Positions 62,566-64,000 of a stretch of 64,000 nucleotides of DNA are shown here, piece after piece. The translations under genes were made by a program, and so were the position numbers. Below the pieces are notes generated by a model, which was not told the DNA's origin, did not search any database, and worked only from the letters and a program-made list of their open reading frames with translations. The first letter of the stretch is position 1. Every line of letters starts with the position of its first letter. Source of the stretch: Roseateles asaccharophilus (GTDB lineage Bacteria > Pseudomonadota > Gammaproteobacteria > Burkholderiales > Burkholderiaceae_C); the NCBI RefSeq assembly GCF_004362405.1, contig NZ_SNXE01000011.1, positions 33,765 through 97,764 on the forward strand, given 5' to 3'.

Positions 62566-63203
62566 GCGACCTTCCGCTTGTAGAGCTGGTCATAGGTGCG
62601 GCGGGTGCTGGCCCATTCCTGGTCCGCGAACACCATGCCCTGGCCGCTGTACTCCAAGCCGGTGAAGTGGCGTGGGATGAAGAAGTGACTGGGCCAGATC
62701 GTCAGGCCCGTGTAGTTGTGGCGGCGGTGCGCCTCGGTGAGGAACTGCGGGCCCACGCTCTGCCAGGCCATGCGATCCACCACGGTCTCGGTGTTCTGCA
62801 AGTCGAGGATCAGCTGGCCGAAGAAGGGGTTCTCGGGCACCGAGGCCACATAGCCGGCGGCGATCAGGCCCGGGCGTGCCAGCTCGTTCTCCCAGCAGGC
62901 AAAGGCCTCGCCCTCGAAGAGCCAGGGCGCCAGGGGACGGCGGCAGATGCTGTCGGCATCCACCACAAAGCCGCCCTGCTGGTAGAGGATCTCCCAGCGC
63001 ATCAGATCGGCCACGCCATTGAGCTCGCGGCCGGCCATCGCACGCATATGGCGGGCATTGATCCAGCCGAACTCGGCCAGGTCCTGGTTGCCCCAGACCC
63101 GCACCTCCCAATCGGGGTTGTGCTCGCACCAGGTGGCGATGCAGTTGTCGGGGCGCTTGGATTCGTCTCCGACCCAGATGATGTGCAGGATGCGTGGAAT
63201 CAT
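62562..63203 (-). CDS. Glycosyltransferase with DXD motif (OCH1/Gly_transf_sug family)
   Basis: A 213-residue protein opening IPRILHIIWVGDESKRPDNC, typical of the DXD sugar-binding family. The core ADLMRWEILYQQGGFVVDAD places the metal-binding DxD at Asp82-Asp84, followed by SICRRPLAPWLF and GPQFLTEAHRRHN. Cytoplasmic. First gene of the minus-strand operon with the methyltransferase and the O-GlcNAc-transferase-like protein, pointing to stepwise building of a modified sugar, most simply on flagellin. Confidence 0.85.
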   Translation of the reverse strand: MIPRILHIIWVGDESKRPDNCIATWCEHNPDWEVRVWGNQDLAEFGWINARHMRAMAGRELNGVADLMRWEILYQQGGFVVDADSICRRPLAPWLFEGEAFACWENELARPGLIAAGYVASVPENPFFGQLILDLQNTETVVDRMAWQSVGPQFLTEAHRRHNYTGLTIWPSHFFIPRHFTGLEYSGQGMVFADQEWASTRRTYDQLYKRKVA

Positions 63204-63311
63204 GCGGCGGTCCTTGTATGGCCTGGGCGCACTATAGGGACGGAGCCTCTCCTCTCATGGGTGGATAAGGCTGGGATTCCTGGCCTGTCTGTGCCGCGCG
63301 TGCCCGGGTCT

Positions 63312-63330
63312 TGTAGGGCAAGTTCCTACA
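63312..63330. promoter_or_regulatory. Inverted repeat upstream of flhD
   Basis: tgtagg (63312-63317) and ccctaca-type arm cctaca (63325-63330) with a seven-base spacer, 110 bases before the flhD ATG. Could be an operator for a regulator of the master operon; no named binding site is recognised. Confidence 0.35.
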
Positions 63331-63440
63331 GGGCCCCGCCCGGCAGGGAGACAGAAGACAGAGAAATGGGCTGATGTTTGGGTCTTGTTCCGATCTTCAC
63401 AATGCGCAGCAAGCTAACGCAACGCCACAGGAGAGCCGAG

Positions 63441-63764
63441 ATGAACGCAGACCAGATCCTTGCCGAGATTCGCGAAGCGAACCTGTCGTACCTGATGCTG
63501 GCGCAGAGCCTGATCCGAGGAGACCGGGAGCAGGCGCTGTATCGCCTGGGCATCTCGGAGGATACGGCCACGCTGATTGGCACGCTGAGCCCGGCGCAGA
63601 TGATGAAGATTGCCTCGGGCAACACCCTGCTGTGCCGCTTCCGCATGGATGACGACCTGGTGTGGGGCCTGCTGACCAGCCATGGCAAGACCGCGGCCAA
63701 CGACCAGGTGTCGCGCCTGCACGCCAGCATCTTGATGGCTGGCCGCCACGCCGAAGCCGCCTGA
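63441..63764 (+). CDS. flhD: Flagellar transcriptional activator FlhD
   Basis: A 107-residue FlhD, the DNA-binding partner in the FlhD4C2 master regulator of flagellar class II genes. Conserved ILAEIREANLSYLMLAQSLI, DREQALYRLGISEDTATLIG, TLSPAQMMKIASGNTLLCRF. Start MNADQ with caggagag upstream. It is divergent from the glycosylation operon (237-base gap) and followed by flhC after an unusually structured 153-base gap. Confidence 0.96.
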   Translation: MNADQILAEIREANLSYLMLAQSLIRGDREQALYRLGISEDTATLIGTLSPAQMMKIASGNTLLCRFRMDDDLVWGLLTSHGKTAANDQVSRLHASILMAGRHAEAA

Positions 63765-63777
63765 ACGATTGACCCCC

Positions 63778-63870
63778 GGTCACGCGGGTACGCGTGACCA
63801 CCCCCCGAGGGGGTGCGAGTCTGCGACTCGCGACGGCGGGGCCGCCTTTCACTTCAATGAATAGCGGCCC
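63778..63870 (+). other. Array of four hairpins between flhD and flhC
   Basis: Four consecutive inverted repeats: ggtcacgc/gcgtgacc (63778-63785, 63792-63799), caccccc/gggggtg (63799-63805, 63809-63815), gcgagtc/gactcgc (63815-63821, 63825-63831) and gggccgc/gcggccc (63839-63845, 63864-63870). None has a T-run. They may stabilise or uncouple flhD and flhC mRNA. Confidence 0.75.
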
Positions 63871-63917
63871 GGCGCTGGCCCCGCAAAGATCAAGACCCGA
63901 CTCACAGAGAGCCCACC

Positions 63918-64000
63918 ATGCGTCAAAAGAGCATCCTGACCGAAGCCCGCCAGATCGAACGTGCGGTGACGCTGATCAACCTGGGGGCGCGGCTGCAGGT
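63918..64000 (+). CDS. flhC: Flagellar transcriptional activator FlhC (3' partial)
   Basis: The first 27 codons (MRQKSILTEARQIERAVTLI, then NLGARLQ) match the FlhC N-terminus; the gene leaves the window at the right edge. A purine-rich cacagagagccc site precedes the ATG. Partner of FlhD. Confidence 0.88.
   Translation, partial: MRQKSILTEARQIERAVTLINLGARLQ

Noticed and set aside
63204..63440. FliA or sigma54 promoter for flhD
   Set aside because: No GG-N10-GC or FliA-type pair was found; only an inverted repeat is visible.

Overview
High-GC (about 70%) chromosomal DNA of a motile betaproteobacterium, most likely Burkholderiales near Roseateles, Pelomonas, Mitsuaria or Rubrivivax. The genus is an inference from gene content: FlhDC-type flagellar control, a betaproteobacterial-style fli cluster with YcgR, a PEP-CTERM protein, TrhO and Cache chemoreceptors. 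I see no insertion sequence, phage gene or CRISPR array.

Layout. (1) 1-16270, plus strand: a giant filamentous-haemagglutinin-type exoprotein (5' end outside the window), followed closely by a DUF2341-LamG-ExbB fusion, two ExbD proteins, a TonB-like protein, a Porin_5-type beta-barrel and a periplasmic coiled-coil protein. This reads as a giant surface protein with its own proton-motive-force-powered envelope machine, and is the least understood system here. (2) 16306-24435: a GlcNAc-transferase-like glycosyltransferase, a Tat-exported PhoX-family protein with a PEP-CTERM protein, TrhO, tRNA-Gly(UCC) and an orphan FtsX-type ABC permease. (3) 24456-34281, minus strand: chemotaxis cluster cheZ-like, cheY, cheA, mcp, cheW, mcp, mcp. 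One receptor carries the dCache amino-acid-binding signature; terminator-like hairpins lie just before the last two receptor genes. (4) 34572-40233, plus strand: a REC-histidine kinase/NarL-type regulator pair, then a CHASE8-like GGDEF diguanylate cyclase, a TonB-dependent receptor and a YfiR-like periplasmic protein, apparently a c-di-GMP signalling operon. (5) 40243-58977: flagellar genes, fliF-G-H-I-J-K and fliL-M-N-O-P-Q-R on the minus strand, fliE divergent, then ycgR, fliT, fliS, fliD and three short flagellins. (6) 59235-64000: a sigma28-type promoter driving a small TPR protein, an operon of an SPINDLY-type O-GlcNAc transferase, a methyltransferase and a DXD glycosyltransferase (probably flagellin modification), and the start of flhDC.

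How it fits together. FlhDC at the right edge should switch on the fli operons. I found six sigma28 (FliA) promoter candidates by matching TAAAGTTT-N11-GCCGATAA by eye: before fliJ, fliS, fliD, flagellins 2 and 3, and the TPR gene. Flagellin 1 lacks one. YcgR (c-di-GMP brake) and the YfiN/YfiR-like operon connect motility with c-di-GMP.
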